Shown piece after piece: positions 1 to 8,451 of a DNA stretch of 64,000 nt. Under the pieces are notes generated by a model. The model saw only the letters and a program-made list of their open reading frames with translations. It was not told the DNA's origin and ran no database searches. The number at the start of each line of letters is the position of its first letter. Position 1 is the stretch's first letter. The stretch comes from Mycolicibacterium rhodesiae JS60 (GTDB taxonomy: Bacteria > Actinomycetota > Actinomycetes > Mycobacteriales > Mycobacteriaceae), in assembly GCA_000230935.2 (NCBI GenBank), contig AGIQ01000003.1:744001-808000 (forward strand), given 5' to 3'. The position numbers and the translations under genes were made by a program.

Positions 1-1093
1 GGGCCGAGGTCGTGACGGGTCCGACGCACAGCGCCAGCAGTAGGCCGCAGATCCAGAACACGACGGGTCCCGACAGCGACAGCAAGGTGACGCCGACCGC
101 GATCATCACCGCCAGCGCGGCGACGATCACCGGCTTGCCCCCGATCCGGTCGTCGACGGGACCCGCGAGGACCGCGCCGAGCGAGGCCATGGTGCTGGCG
201 ATGACGCCGAAGATCAGCACGTTGGCCGGCGAGATGCCGTAGACACTGACGCCGAGCACCGCGCCAAAGGCGAACACCCCGGCGATTCCGTCCCGGAAGA
301 TGGCGCTGACGATCAGGTAATAGACCAGGTTGCGATCACGCCGCCACTCGTCGCGCAGGTCGTTCCAGAGCCGGCGATAGCCGCCAAGCAGGCCGACGCT
401 CTGGGATTCCGGTTCGACCGCGGGGGCGAAGGTGTGCGCGGTGATCAGGAGCGGCAGGGCGAGCACAGTGAACCAGACCGCGGCCATCACCATCGCGGCA
501 CGCACATTCTGTCCGTCGGCGACCGGGACTCCGAAGAGGCCACGGGTCGGGCCGTCCCCGGCGATGAATGCGGCGTAGATGACCATCAGGAGCGCGACGC
601 TGCCGAAGTAGCCGGCGGCCGCCCCGACCCCCGAGATGCGCCCGGAGTTCCCCCGCGTGGTCAGCTGCCGCAACATCGCGTTGTAGGGCACGCTGCCCAG
701 GTCGCCGCAGGCGGCGGTCAACGACAGCAGGACCAGACCGATCGCGAAGTAGGCGGGATCGGCCCGGATCAGGCTCATCGCGGCGGTGGCCAGCACTGCC
801 AGGGCGGTCAGGGTGGTCAACGCGGCGCGGCGTCGGTGCGGTGCCTGGACCAGCACGCCGGTGAGCGGCGCCAGCACTGCGACGGTCAGGCCGGCGATGG
901 CCAGGGCCCGGCCCAGCCAGCTGGCCGGCGAGGTGTCGCCGGGCAGGTTCTGGCCGACCGTGCTGGTGAGGTACACCGAGAAGACGAAGGTCGTGACGAT
1001 GGCGTTCATGCCGGTGGAACCGCAGTCCCACAACGCCCAGGCGACTACTTTCGACCGGCCGACGGTCTGGGCAACCGGCGGGGGGCTGGTCAT
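1..1093 (-). CDS. MFS transporter, UMF1/Atg22-like (partial, runs off the window)
   Basis: The reading frame is open from the ATG at 1093 to the window edge, giving the first 364 residues of a polytopic membrane protein. It has repeated hydrophobic helices and a cytoplasmic loop around residue 225 (WNDLRDEWRRDRN), as in MFS permeases of the UMF1/Atg22-like type. The C-terminus lies outside the window; the family is usually about 430-450 residues. It is divergent from the mycolate reductase with only 23 bp between starts, the same arrangement as Rv2508c/Rv2509 in M. tuberculosis, so the promoters must overlap or the mRNAs are nearly leaderless. The substrate is not deducible. The opposite strand carries open frames here that are shadows. 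Confidence 0.85.
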   Translation of the reverse strand, partial: MTSPPPVAQTVGRSKVVAWALWDCGSTGMNAIVTTFVFSVYLTSTVGQNLPGDTSPASWLGRALAIAGLTVAVLAPLTGVLVQAPHRRRAALTTLTALAVLATAAMSLIRADPAYFAIGLVLLSLTAACGDLGSVPYNAMLRQLTTRGNSGRISGVGAAAGYFGSVALLMVIYAAFIAGDGPTRGLFGVPVADGQNVRAAMVMAAVWFTVLALPLLITAHTFAPAVEPESQSVGLLGGYRRLWNDLRDEWRRDRNLVYYLIVSAIFRDGIAGVFAFGAVLGVSVYGISPANVLIFGVIASTMASLGAVLAGPVDDRIGGKPVIVAALAVMIAVGVTLLSLSGPVVFWICGLLLALCVGPVTTSA

Positions 1094-1116
1094 GCGGGCC
1101 ACCCTACGATGGCCGC

Positions 1117-1923
1117 ATGCCAGTACCCGCACCCGCCCCGGACAGCCGAGCCGTCGTCACCGGTGCCTCCCAGGGCATCGGCGAGGCGTTGGCCACCGAA
1201 CTCGCCGCGCGCGGCCACCACCTGGTCATCACCGCGCGCCGAGCCGACGTGCTGCACACGCTGGCCGCGCGGCTGACCGAGCGCTACGGCGTCACCGTCG
1301 AGGTACGGCCGGTGGATCTCGCCGACCCACAGGCCCGGATGGCGTTCGCCGACGAGCTGGCCGGGCGTGACATCTCGATCCTGTGCGCCAACGCGGGCAC
1401 CGCCACGTTCGGGCCGGTGGCGAAGCTGGATCCGGCTGCCGAGCGTGCGCAGGTTCAGCTCAACGTGCTCGGGGTGCACGATCTGGTGCTGGCCGTCCTG
1501 CCCGGGATGCTGGCCCGCAAGGCCGGCGGCATCCTGATTTCGGGATCGGCCGCCGGGAACTCCCCCATTCCCAACAACGCCACCTACGCCGCGAGCAAGG
1601 CGTTCGCCAACACGTTCAGCGAGTCGCTGCGCGGCGAGGTCAAGAGCTCGGGTGTGCATGTGACCGTGCTGGCGCCGGGACCGGTGCGCACCGAACTGCC
1701 CGACGTGGCAGAGCAGTCACTGGTGGAGCGCTTGATTCCGGACTTCCTGTGGATCAACACCGAGTACACGGCGCGGATATCGCTGGATGGCTTGGCGCGC
1801 AACAAGATGCGGATCGTGCCGGGTCTGACGTCCAAGGCGATGTCGGTGGCCTCGGGATATGCGCCGCGCGGGATCGTCACACCGATCGTCGGGGCGGTCT
1901 ACAAGAAGCTCGGCGGCGACTAG
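1117..1923 (+). CDS. cmrA: Short-chain dehydrogenase, mycolate reductase CmrA (Rv2509-like)
   Basis: A 268-residue classical SDR. It has the nucleotide-binding glycine motif TGASQGIG near residue 15, the NAG motif (CANAG, about residue 90) and the catalytic YAASK (about residue 155). The position next to the Rv2508c- and Rv2510c-like genes and the length match Rv2509 and corynebacterial CmrA. From established knowledge of that family, it reduces the 3-oxo group of freshly condensed alpha-alkyl-beta-keto mycolate precursors to the mature mycolic motif, using NADPH at the cytoplasmic side. The stop overlaps the stop of the convergent HerA-like gene by 3-4 bases. Assignment to CmrA rather than another SDR rests on synteny plus motif. 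Confidence 0.85.
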   Translation: MPVPAPAPDSRAVVTGASQGIGEALATELAARGHHLVITARRADVLHTLAARLTERYGVTVEVRPVDLADPQARMAFADELAGRDISILCANAGTATFGPVAKLDPAAERAQVQLNVLGVHDLVLAVLPGMLARKAGGILISGSAAGNSPIPNNATYAASKAFANTFSESLRGEVKSSGVHVTVLAPGPVRTELPDVAEQSLVERLIPDFLWINTEYTARISLDGLARNKMRIVPGLTSKAMSVASGYAPRGIVTPIVGAVYKKLGGD

Positions 1924-3494
1924 CGCCTCCGGCGGCGGCCCGTCCCGAAAATGCTGCGCGTGATTTCGCGGCCGATAACCGTTCCCGCCGAACGCATCGC
2001 GCTCTTGAATGCCGGGCTGTTCATCACCTGATCGAGCACGCCCGGTTCGGCCTTCTCCGGTTTGGGCATGGGCGGCAGGTCGATTCCGGTCGGCAGCAGC
2101 GGCGGTAGGTCGACCGGCTCCTCCGGCGGTGGCGCCAGTTTCGCCGCCAGCTTCTCATACGCGGACTCCCGGTCGATGGTCTGGCCGTACTTGGCGAACA
2201 GCGGACTCGACTCCGCGGCGGCCTTGATGGCGTCGGGCCCGATGGTGTCCATCAACGACTGCGGCGGACGAATTCTGGTCCACGCCACCGGCGTCGGTGC
2301 GCCACGTTCGGAGAGCACCGTGACGATGGCCTCGCCGATACCCAGCGACGTCAAATCCGTTTCCAAATCATAGAACTGGGTCTTGGGATAAGTTCGCACC
2401 GTCTTCGATAGGGCCTTCTGATCGTCGGGCGTGAACGCCCGCAACGCATGCTGAACGCGCGCACCCAATTGGGACAGCACGTTATTGGGTACGTCGGTGG
2501 GCAACTGCGTGCAGAAGAAGACGCCGACGCCCTTGGACCGGATCAGTTTGACGGTCTGCTCGACCTGCTGCAGGAACGCCTTGGAGGCGTCGGCGAACAA
2601 CAGGTGAGCCTCGTCGAAGAAGAACACCAGCTTGGGCTTGTCGATGTCGCCGACCTCGGGGAGATAGGTGAACAGGTCGGCCAGCACCCACATCAGGAAC
2701 GTCGAGAACATCACCGGCCGGGCCGCCTGATCACCCAGCTCGAGCAGGGTGATCACCCCGCGGCCCTGCGCATCGACGCGCAGCAGGTCCGCCGGGTCGA
2801 GCTCGGGCTCGCCGAAAAAGGTTGCGCCGCCGTCGGCCTCGAGATTGACCAACGCCCGCAGGATGACGCCCGCGGTCTGTGGCGAGACCCCACCAATGGT
2901 CTTGAGGACTTCCTTGCCCTCATCACTGGTGAGGTAGGTGATCACCGAGCGCAGATCCTTGAGGTCCAGCAGTGGAAGGCCTTGCTGGTCAGCCCAATGG
3001 AAGATCAGTCCAAGAGTCGACTCCTGAGTCGGGTTGAGCCCCAACACCTTTGACAGCAAGATCGGACCGAACGCCGAAATCGTGGCGCGTACCGGGACAC
3101 CGATGCCGTCCGTGCCCAGAGACAGGAACTCGACCGGGAACGGCACCCCGGTCCAACCGTCGTCGCCGGTGTCCTTGGCCCGCTGCAAAGTACGGTCGCT
3201 GGACTCCCCCGCCCGCGTCAGCCCGGACAGGTCGCCCTTGACGTCGGCCATCATCACCGGCACCCCCGCGGCAGAGAGCTGCTCGGCGATCACCTGCAGC
3301 GTCTTCGTCTTGCCGGTGCCGGTGGCCCCGGCGACCAGTCCGTGGCGGTTCATCATCGCCAACGGGATTCGGACCTGCGCTGCCGGATCGACGACGCCGT
3401 CGACGATGACCGAGCCGAGATCGAGCGCCTGTCCCGTGATCGCGTAGCCGGCGGCGATCTGCTGGGCAGGAGTCGCTGTCGATTCGCTCGTCAT
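1920..3494 (-). CDS. HerA-like DUF853 ATPase (Rv2510c-like)
   Basis: A 524-residue protein with Walker A GATGTGKT at about residue 57 and a Walker B-type segment (KLVFFFDEAHLLF, about residue 290), the layout of the DUF853/HerA-FtsK-like ATPases. These are predicted DNA-translocating or helicase-like ATPases whose substrate in mycobacteria is not established. The C-terminus is rich in Pro, Arg and Lys and ends in a basic run. Starts at the ATG at 3494, divergent from orn, and converges on cmrA with a 4-base stop overlap. Conserved core-genome neighbour (Rv2510c position). Confidence 0.85.
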   Translation of the reverse strand: MTSESTATPAQQIAAGYAITGQALDLGSVIVDGVVDPAAQVRIPLAMMNRHGLVAGATGTGKTKTLQVIAEQLSAAGVPVMMADVKGDLSGLTRAGESSDRTLQRAKDTGDDGWTGVPFPVEFLSLGTDGIGVPVRATISAFGPILLSKVLGLNPTQESTLGLIFHWADQQGLPLLDLKDLRSVITYLTSDEGKEVLKTIGGVSPQTAGVILRALVNLEADGGATFFGEPELDPADLLRVDAQGRGVITLLELGDQAARPVMFSTFLMWVLADLFTYLPEVGDIDKPKLVFFFDEAHLLFADASKAFLQQVEQTVKLIRSKGVGVFFCTQLPTDVPNNVLSQLGARVQHALRAFTPDDQKALSKTVRTYPKTQFYDLETDLTSLGIGEAIVTVLSERGAPTPVAWTRIRPPQSLMDTIGPDAIKAAAESSPLFAKYGQTIDRESAYEKLAAKLAPPPEEPVDLPPLLPTGIDLPPMPKPEKAEPGVLDQVMNSPAFKSAMRSAGTVIGREITRSIFGTGRRRRR

Positions 3495-3569
3495 CGGCTG
3501 GCCTCCGTCGTCACTCGGGTGATGGCCGCTACGACACTACTTGGCACATGGGGCTTAGGGTTGAGCGCT

Positions 3570-4205
3570 GTGCGCGAAGAATTGGTGTGGATCGACTGCG
3601 AGATGACGGGGCTCGACCTGCGGACCGACAAGCTGATCGAGATCGCCGCGTTGGTGACCGACGCCGAGCTCAACGTCCTCGGGGACGGGATCGACGTCGT
3701 GATCCACGCCGACGACGAGGCGCTGAACGGCATGATCGAGGTCGTCGCCCAGATGCACCACCGATCCGGGCTCACCGAGGAGGTCCGCACGTCGACCGTC
3801 GACGTGGCGTCGGCCGAGCAACTCGTCCTCGACTACATCCGCACCCACGTCAAACAGGCCAAGACCGCACCGCTGGCGGGTAATTCGATCGCCACCGACC
3901 GCGGCTTCATCGCCCGCGACATGCCGGCGCTGGACTCCTACCTGCACTACCGCATGATCGACGTCAGCTCGATCAAGGAGCTCTGCCGGCGCTGGTATCC
4001 GCGGATCTACTACGGCCAGCCGGAAAAGGGCCTCGCGCACCGGGCCCTGGCCGATATTCAGGAGTCGATCCGCGAGCTGAAGTACTACCGGGCGACCGCG
4101 TTCGTGCCCCTGCCGGGGCCGTCTACCAGCGAGATCGCCACCGCGGCCGCCGCAATCGACGGGCTCGGCGAAACGGATTCGGCTGTTGAGGCCGACAACG
4201 GCTAG
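3570..4205 (+). CDS. orn: Oligoribonuclease
   Basis: A 211-residue DEDDh exonuclease that degrades di- to pentaribonucleotides (nanoRNA) at the end of mRNA decay. D9 and E11 lie in VWIDCEMTGLD. The GNSIATDRGFI segment (third acidic residue) and the HRALADI segment (catalytic His and last Asp) are both present. I chose the GTG at 3570 because translation from it (VREELVWID) aligns with the N-terminus of known Orn; the open frame extends upstream without homology. Length is as expected for actinobacterial Orn. It lies 44 bp upstream of tRNA-His and could be cotranscribed with it. Confidence 0.95.
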   Translation: MREELVWIDCEMTGLDLRTDKLIEIAALVTDAELNVLGDGIDVVIHADDEALNGMIEVVAQMHHRSGLTEEVRTSTVDVASAEQLVLDYIRTHVKQAKTAPLAGNSIATDRGFIARDMPALDSYLHYRMIDVSSIKELCRRWYPRIYYGQPEKGLAHRALADIQESIRELKYYRATAFVPLPGPSTSEIATAAAAIDGLGETDSAVEADNG

Positions 4206-4249
4206 TATCGACGACGCTGCTGCCGTCCCCAGGACGGTGTCCAGCGATG

Positions 4250-4322
4250 GTGGCTGTAGTTCAGTTGGTAGAGCACCAGGTTGTGATCCTGGCTGTCGCG
4301 GGTTCGAGTCCCGTCAGCCACC
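4250..4322 (+). tRNA. hisT: tRNA-His (GTG anticodon)
   Basis: A full cloverleaf can be drawn. Acceptor GTGGCTG pairs with CAGCCAC, the anticodon stem CCAGG/CCTGG encloses TTGTGAT with anticodon GTG, and the T-arm contains GGTTCGAGTCC. The base before the acceptor (G at 4249) can serve as the His-specific G-1 opposite the discriminator C at 4322. CCA is not encoded. The 3' 21 bases of this gene are the left copy of the island attachment repeat, so the integrated element left an intact tRNA. Confidence 0.97.
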
Positions 4323-4339
4323 CTGCAGGTCAGGCCCCG
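4302..4339 (+). repeat. Left attachment repeat (attL)
   Basis: 38 bp identical to 15878-15915, starting in the T-arm of tRNA-His (GTTCGAGTCCCGTCAGCCAC) and running into the terminator stem. With one mismatch at 4340 the identity continues to 4354. Confidence 0.9.
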
Positions 4340-4360
4340 TTTTCGGGGCCTGACTTTTTT
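4329..4360 (+). terminator. Intrinsic terminator of tRNA-His
   Basis: An 11-bp perfect stem (GTCAGGCCCCG with CGGGGCCTGAC) around a TTTT loop, followed by six T. It ends tRNA-His transcription and is carried within the duplicated attachment sequence. Confidence 0.93.
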
Positions 4361-4494
4361 CTTGGGTAAGAGCGCCGTGACGTTAGCGCAACGTTAGGCG
4401 TCGTCCACGAAGATGCTGTAGCGGCGCGTCGCGTTGTTCCGAAACCTACGGTCGGTGACGATTTCATTGGACGCGCCCCTCCTAGATCGAGATT

Positions 4495-5108
4495 GTGAGC
4501 GACGTCGATATGGATTGGCTGAAGTTGATTGCCGGGCCGCTAACTGGCGTGCTCGTGGGCGGATTGATCGGCGGCGGCGCGGCCATCGTCGGTCCTGGGA
4601 CGTATCTAGGTTGGCGGATCAAGAAGCTTGCGGAGCTCATAGAAGCACTCGACGCAGAGCAGTTCTCCGCTCAACGAACGTCGATGTCTGCCGAAGTCGG
4701 ACGCGTGGCAACGAAGCTGGCGGCCAGCTACAGAGTGCCTTCCGACTGGCTCATGACGATGGCGGGGCGCTCACTGGAGGGTTCGGCGTCGGCATCCTGG
4801 CTAGCTGGACCCATCAGGTGGCGAATGACCATCACGTCCCCGTTTGGCTGTGGTGGTCGATGCTCCCAGTTCTCGCCGTGCCACTCGCGTACCTCGGCTT
4901 GTGGGCATCCGCTGCGTCCGCTTACACCGCTTCACATCGGGCTGAGTTCATTAGGCAGGGGATGCCGGAATCGTACGAGTTGCCCCCGCGCCCAAGACCT
5001 CGTTGGTTAAAAACATTCGGGTTGCCTGTAGGCGCCTTGGACGCTGCCGAACGGACCGAGAGCCGCAGGTTGCGGGGCATCCGCTATCGACCGCTTGGCG
5101 GTTCCTAG
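4495..5108 (+). pseudogene. Frameshifted small membrane protein gene
   Basis: From the GTG at 4495 the first frame encodes an N-terminal hydrophobic segment (LIAGPLTGVLVGGLIGGG, residues about 11-28) and an amphipathic stretch up to about residue 90. Downstream of the GGGG run at 4764-4767, plausible protein moves to the next frame: further hydrophobic helices (GGALTGGFGVGILASW; MLPVLAVPLAYLGLWASAAS) and a Pro/Arg-rich tail to the stop at 5108. One extra G in that run would join both halves into a protein of about 204 residues. I read this as a broken gene or a base-calling error; programmed slippage is less likely. Family not recognised. It is the first gene after attL, where an island integrase would usually sit. 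Confidence 0.5.
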
Positions 5109-5277
5109 ATTGCGGCGGGCCGGGTTCAACGTAAACGACAGTAGGTTCGCTGGCGTCGACCGTGTTCATGTCACGCCGCTATCGACTTCGACAACTCCGC
5201 GACCTCTCCGCACGCCTACAGGGCACAGGTGAATTCTTACCGCTAGTCGTGTCAGTGGTTGGGCGTAGCCTGGCGCA

Positions 5278-6016
5278 GTGGCTCGAAAGCGCCTGTTCTG
5301 CGGTCGTGGACCGGTCACGTCTGAACACGTCTTCAGGCGCGCACTCCGCAAGAAACTTGGGCTGCCGGCCGGTAACCGTCGATTGGATCGGTATAGCCGC
5401 GATCAGCCGATGACGACACGGCCCGACCCGCTGTTCGAACTCACAGTTCGTCACGTCTGCGCTAGATGCAACAACGGCTGGATGAACCGGCTGGATCTGG
5501 CAGTCGAGGACTGGGTTATCGATCCACGCAACGAAACCTGTGACCCACACGACCTTAGACGCTGGGCGATCAAACTTGCGATCATGCTTTCACTAACAGG
5601 CCAACCAAGCGCCGTCTTGCCACCCAGAGACTATGAGCGGCTATTCGCCGGCGACGATCTCAACGAGTGGTCCGTGTTTATCGGTCAGAGCGGCTTTCGT
5701 GAGTGGCGGCACGCCCAAGTAGGCAAAGGACTTCTCTCCGAAGAGTCCGGTGAAATGGTGGACGGCATCACGCACGCCTCCTGGGTGGTTGGCTCATCGG
5801 TTGTAACCGCACTGCGGGCCCGCGGGTGAACGAGCGGAACGTTGGCTAGAGGCGTTTCGGCAATACAACATCATCGCTGGCGAGCCGTTCGCCGAAGTCG
5901 CCTGCGGTGCCGATAGTTTTCCAAACCTGGCGATGCACCGAAAGCTGGATTCTGGAGAGGCAACGTCCTTCTTTTGGTTTTCGCGGACCACCCTTCATCG
6001 CCCATATACGCACTGA
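5278..6016 (+). pseudogene. Frameshifted HNH-like zinc protein gene
   Basis: From the GTG at 5278 the product begins MARKRLFCGRGPVTSEHVF and contains CARCNNGWMNRLD near residue 60. This CxC/EHV plus CxxCNxGWM pattern resembles HNH-like proteins of mobile elements. The frame ends at 5829, but coding-like sequence (ERAERWLEAFRQYN onward) continues in the next frame to a stop at 6016, implying a shift between about 5800 and 5825. The first Cys of the expected N-terminal CxxC is replaced by Arg (RLFC), so metal binding is probably impaired as well. Reconstructed length is about 245 residues. Nuclease function is inferred from the motif only. Confidence 0.5.
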
Positions 6017-6175
6017 CCCGAGCTGGTTCCAGAAATCCGCGGAACGGTCCCCAAGTTGATAACGGAACGGACTAGCGCGGCCGATTGCCCGCGAAGGCGG
6101 TTTAGAGTAATCGGGAACTGAGTTGAATGAGCCAGTTCCGCCGGCCAGACTTTAGGGCCAATTGCTCGCAACTCA

Positions 6176-7198
6176 ATGGGAGTGCAACGATTGGGGTTGG
6201 TCGGATTGTCGAGTCGCGGATGGGGGCCGTGGTCAAGGATCAAGTTGGAAGCATTGCAGGACTACCTCAACGCATTCACTATCGCGTCAGCGAAGACCCG
6301 CACGCTTTACCTGGACCTGTTCGCCGGCGCACCTGAGAACTTTGAGCGCGGTACAGGGAAGGTCATTCTCGGTTCCGGCCATCGCGCCCTGAGTGCTGAT
6401 CCTCACTTCGACAAGGTCGTGCTTTGCGAACTCCAGCCAAAGACGGCTGAGAACCTCAAAAAGACGCTAGACACTGCCTTTCCGTCGCGCGATCTCGTCG
6501 TCCTTGCCGGCGACTGCAACATCGAGATGCCCAAGTACCTGCGGGGGTTATCGGTTGACTGGCGTCGTTACGCGGCGGTCTTCGCAATGGTCGACCAGTT
6601 CAGCGCAGAAGTCACCTGGGCAACATTGAAATATCTGTCAGAATGGCGAATTAATAAGCGCGGCTTCAAGGTTGAGCTCTGGCTGTATTTCGGTCATGGG
6701 CTGCTCCCGCGAGGTTTGAAGTTGACCGGTGATGAACCGGACCCTGAGTATGCAACGAGGGTCGACGCGATGTTCGGAACTGACCAGTGGCGTGAGCTTT
6801 GGTATGCGCGTCGTGACGACGTTATTGACGGCGCGCAATTTCGCGCGGAGCTTGTGAATCTTATGCGCTGGCGCTTAGAACAGGTTCTCGGATACCAGAC
6901 GACGATTCCGCTTGAATTTACCAACACGACGGGGCACCCAATTTACACGGTCATTTTTGCCACGTCGAACGACACCGGCCTAAAGATCATGACGGATGTT
7001 TTCGCTAAACATGGCGTCGCCTTGGAGCGCATGAGGAAGGTTGCGAAGGCTGAGCGCCAGATCGCGAAGGAAGACCCCGGATTATTTGGCGCAGAAGAAG
7101 TCGCGGACATGCTCATGGACGGAGTGAGCGGTCGCGAGCCACTGTTACCGCCGATTGAACCAATGAGATACGAACCGAATCCTATGCAACAGCACTAG
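6176..7198 (+). CDS. tcmP: Three-Cys-motif partner protein TcmP
   Basis: A 340-residue protein. The opening WSRIKLEALQDYLNAF followed by TLYLDLFAG (D47-G51) is the hallmark of TcmP proteins. The DLFAG loop resembles the SAM-binding motif of DNA methyltransferases, so a Rossmann methyltransferase-like fold is inferred, not shown. TcmP genes characteristically sit beside a DUF5131/Gp37-Gp68 gene carrying three conserved cysteines; that partner is directly downstream here on the opposite strand, with 17 bp of tail-to-tail overlap. The ATG at 6176 is used; no strong ribosome site precedes it, so the true start could differ slightly. GC is lower than the core genome. Biochemical role unknown. Confidence 0.75.
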   Translation: MGVQRLGLVGLSSRGWGPWSRIKLEALQDYLNAFTIASAKTRTLYLDLFAGAPENFERGTGKVILGSGHRALSADPHFDKVVLCELQPKTAENLKKTLDTAFPSRDLVVLAGDCNIEMPKYLRGLSVDWRRYAAVFAMVDQFSAEVTWATLKYLSEWRINKRGFKVELWLYFGHGLLPRGLKLTGDEPDPEYATRVDAMFGTDQWRELWYARRDDVIDGAQFRAELVNLMRWRLEQVLGYQTTIPLEFTNTTGHPIYTVIFATSNDTGLKIMTDVFAKHGVALERMRKVAKAERQIAKEDPGLFGAEEVADMLMDGVSGREPLLPPIEPMRYEPNPMQQH

Positions 7199-7925
7199 GC
7201 ATCTCATCCCAGAGACGACCATCAAGCTCGCGCCCTTCAGCCTTCGGTGTACGGCCACCCCATTGCTTGAAGAAGAAGGCAACCCCTGCATCGGTGCAGG
7301 CGTCACGAATTCCGCGCGCCCAGTTGATGTCCATCGGCCGGTAGTTCGGTCCGGACTCGCCGCCGGCGATCACCCAGCTGATGCCGTCGAGGTTGATCCC
7401 GTCGAGAGGGCCTAACAGCGGTTCGCAAGAGAGGAACCGGACAGCGGCCGGGGCCTCACGAAGGTGGTCAACACGAGTGAGGACGCCAGCGCTCTCGACC
7501 GAGACCCCCATCCACAGATTGCTGGGCCAATCGAGTTTCTCTGCGACCCTCTTAAGGCGCAGGCTGCGTTTGGTCAGAACTTGGTAAGTGTGTTGGGGGG
7601 TATCTCGGCACACATCGAACACGTCGCGAATGAACCCGACGGGCACTCTTGCATGAAACAGATCGCTCATCGAGTTCACGAACACAACCCGCGGCGTCCG
7701 CCACTTGTACGGCTCGTCTAAGGCCTGAGGGTGGACGGTGATACCGAAACCTGGCCCCGATGTTCTGGCGTCGCCGTCGTTCTGATACTTCGCCGATCCC
7801 ATTGCCTTCAATCGTTTCGCAAGAGTCATGGCATAGCAGTGATCACAACCTGCCGACACTCTGTCGCAACCCGTGACTGGATTCCACGTCGCTTCAGTCC
7901 ATTCGATTGCTGATCGGTCAGCCAT
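7182..7925 (-). CDS. DUF5131 family three-Cys protein (phage Gp37/Gp68)
   Basis: A 247-residue protein from the ATG at 7925 (MADRSAIEWTEATWNPVTGC). It has the family signature with cysteines at residues 20, 27 and 30 (TGCDRVSAGCDHCYA), then VFVNSMSDLFH, a TKR segment, LSCEPLLGPL and an FFFKQWGG tail. The C-x6-C-x2-C cluster resembles the iron-sulfur site of radical-SAM enzymes, so a radical-SAM-like reaction is inferred for the family. It overlaps the convergent tcmP gene by 17 bp. A near-consensus LexA box lies 25 bp upstream of the start, pointing to induction by DNA damage. A longer in-frame start at 8012 would run through that box and is rejected. Confidence 0.85.
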   Translation of the reverse strand: MADRSAIEWTEATWNPVTGCDRVSAGCDHCYAMTLAKRLKAMGSAKYQNDGDARTSGPGFGITVHPQALDEPYKWRTPRVVFVNSMSDLFHARVPVGFIRDVFDVCRDTPQHTYQVLTKRSLRLKRVAEKLDWPSNLWMGVSVESAGVLTRVDHLREAPAAVRFLSCEPLLGPLDGINLDGISWVIAGGESGPNYRPMDINWARGIRDACTDAGVAFFFKQWGGRTPKAEGRELDGRLWDEMPSAVA

Positions 7926-7949
7926 TCCCCAGCCTCTCAATATATCGGT

Positions 7950-7967
7950 ATCGAATATCTGTTCGAT
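7950..7967 (-). promoter_or_regulatory. LexA/SOS box upstream of the DUF5131 gene
   Basis: Read in the gene direction, 7966-7951 is TCGAACAGATATTCGA. Against the mycobacterial LexA consensus TCGAAC-N4-GTTCGA this matches 11 of 12 defined bases. It lies within an 18-bp inverted repeat (ATCGAA, 6-bp spacer, TTCGAT) 25 bp before the ATG, where bound LexA would block the promoter. Confidence 0.7.
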
Positions 7968-8451
7968 TAATGTAACCCGTCGCGGGGACACTAACCGACC
8001 TGCTACTGGCATACTCGCAGGTCAAGCAGCGCGTTGCGTTGCAATTTGCACTCAAAATTGCACCAGATGGGCCATGGCGAGAGTTCTGACTGGAGTTCCC
8101 CTGTCCGTTGCCTCCCCAACGCCCGCGTGGCGACCCATCGACGTTCATGTTGAAGTCCCCGGAGCCGAGAAACAGGCAGGTCCGAGGCATTTTTTGGGGA
8201 AATCACATCGAGGAGAAAAGATCCTGACAGCGTCGCGGATGTCGCCGACGGCCCAAAGATTTGAACCGCCCCCTCCCCCAACGGAATTCATCAATTGACG
8301 ATCCACAAAGTCTCGGAAAGTACTGCAGTGCAACGAAAATCACGGCAAGCTGGTTCACAAGTCGCTAACATCGTTCAATTCGAGCGACTTGCTCAATGCG
8401 GGCACTAGGCGACTGGATGCCTCGCCAGTCAGAAGATCGAGGAACCTAGAC
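7968..8451. other. Intergenic region between divergent island genes
   Basis: About 480 bp upstream of the two divergent genes. I see no convincing coding frame: the short open frames have composition unlike their neighbours and no ribosome sites. It presumably holds both promoters; apart from the LexA box just to its left I recognise no site. Confidence 0.5.

Noticed and set aside
4764..4767. Programmed -1 frameshift in the membrane gene
   Set aside because: The run is only four G, with no obvious slippery heptamer or downstream structure; mutation or read error is simpler.
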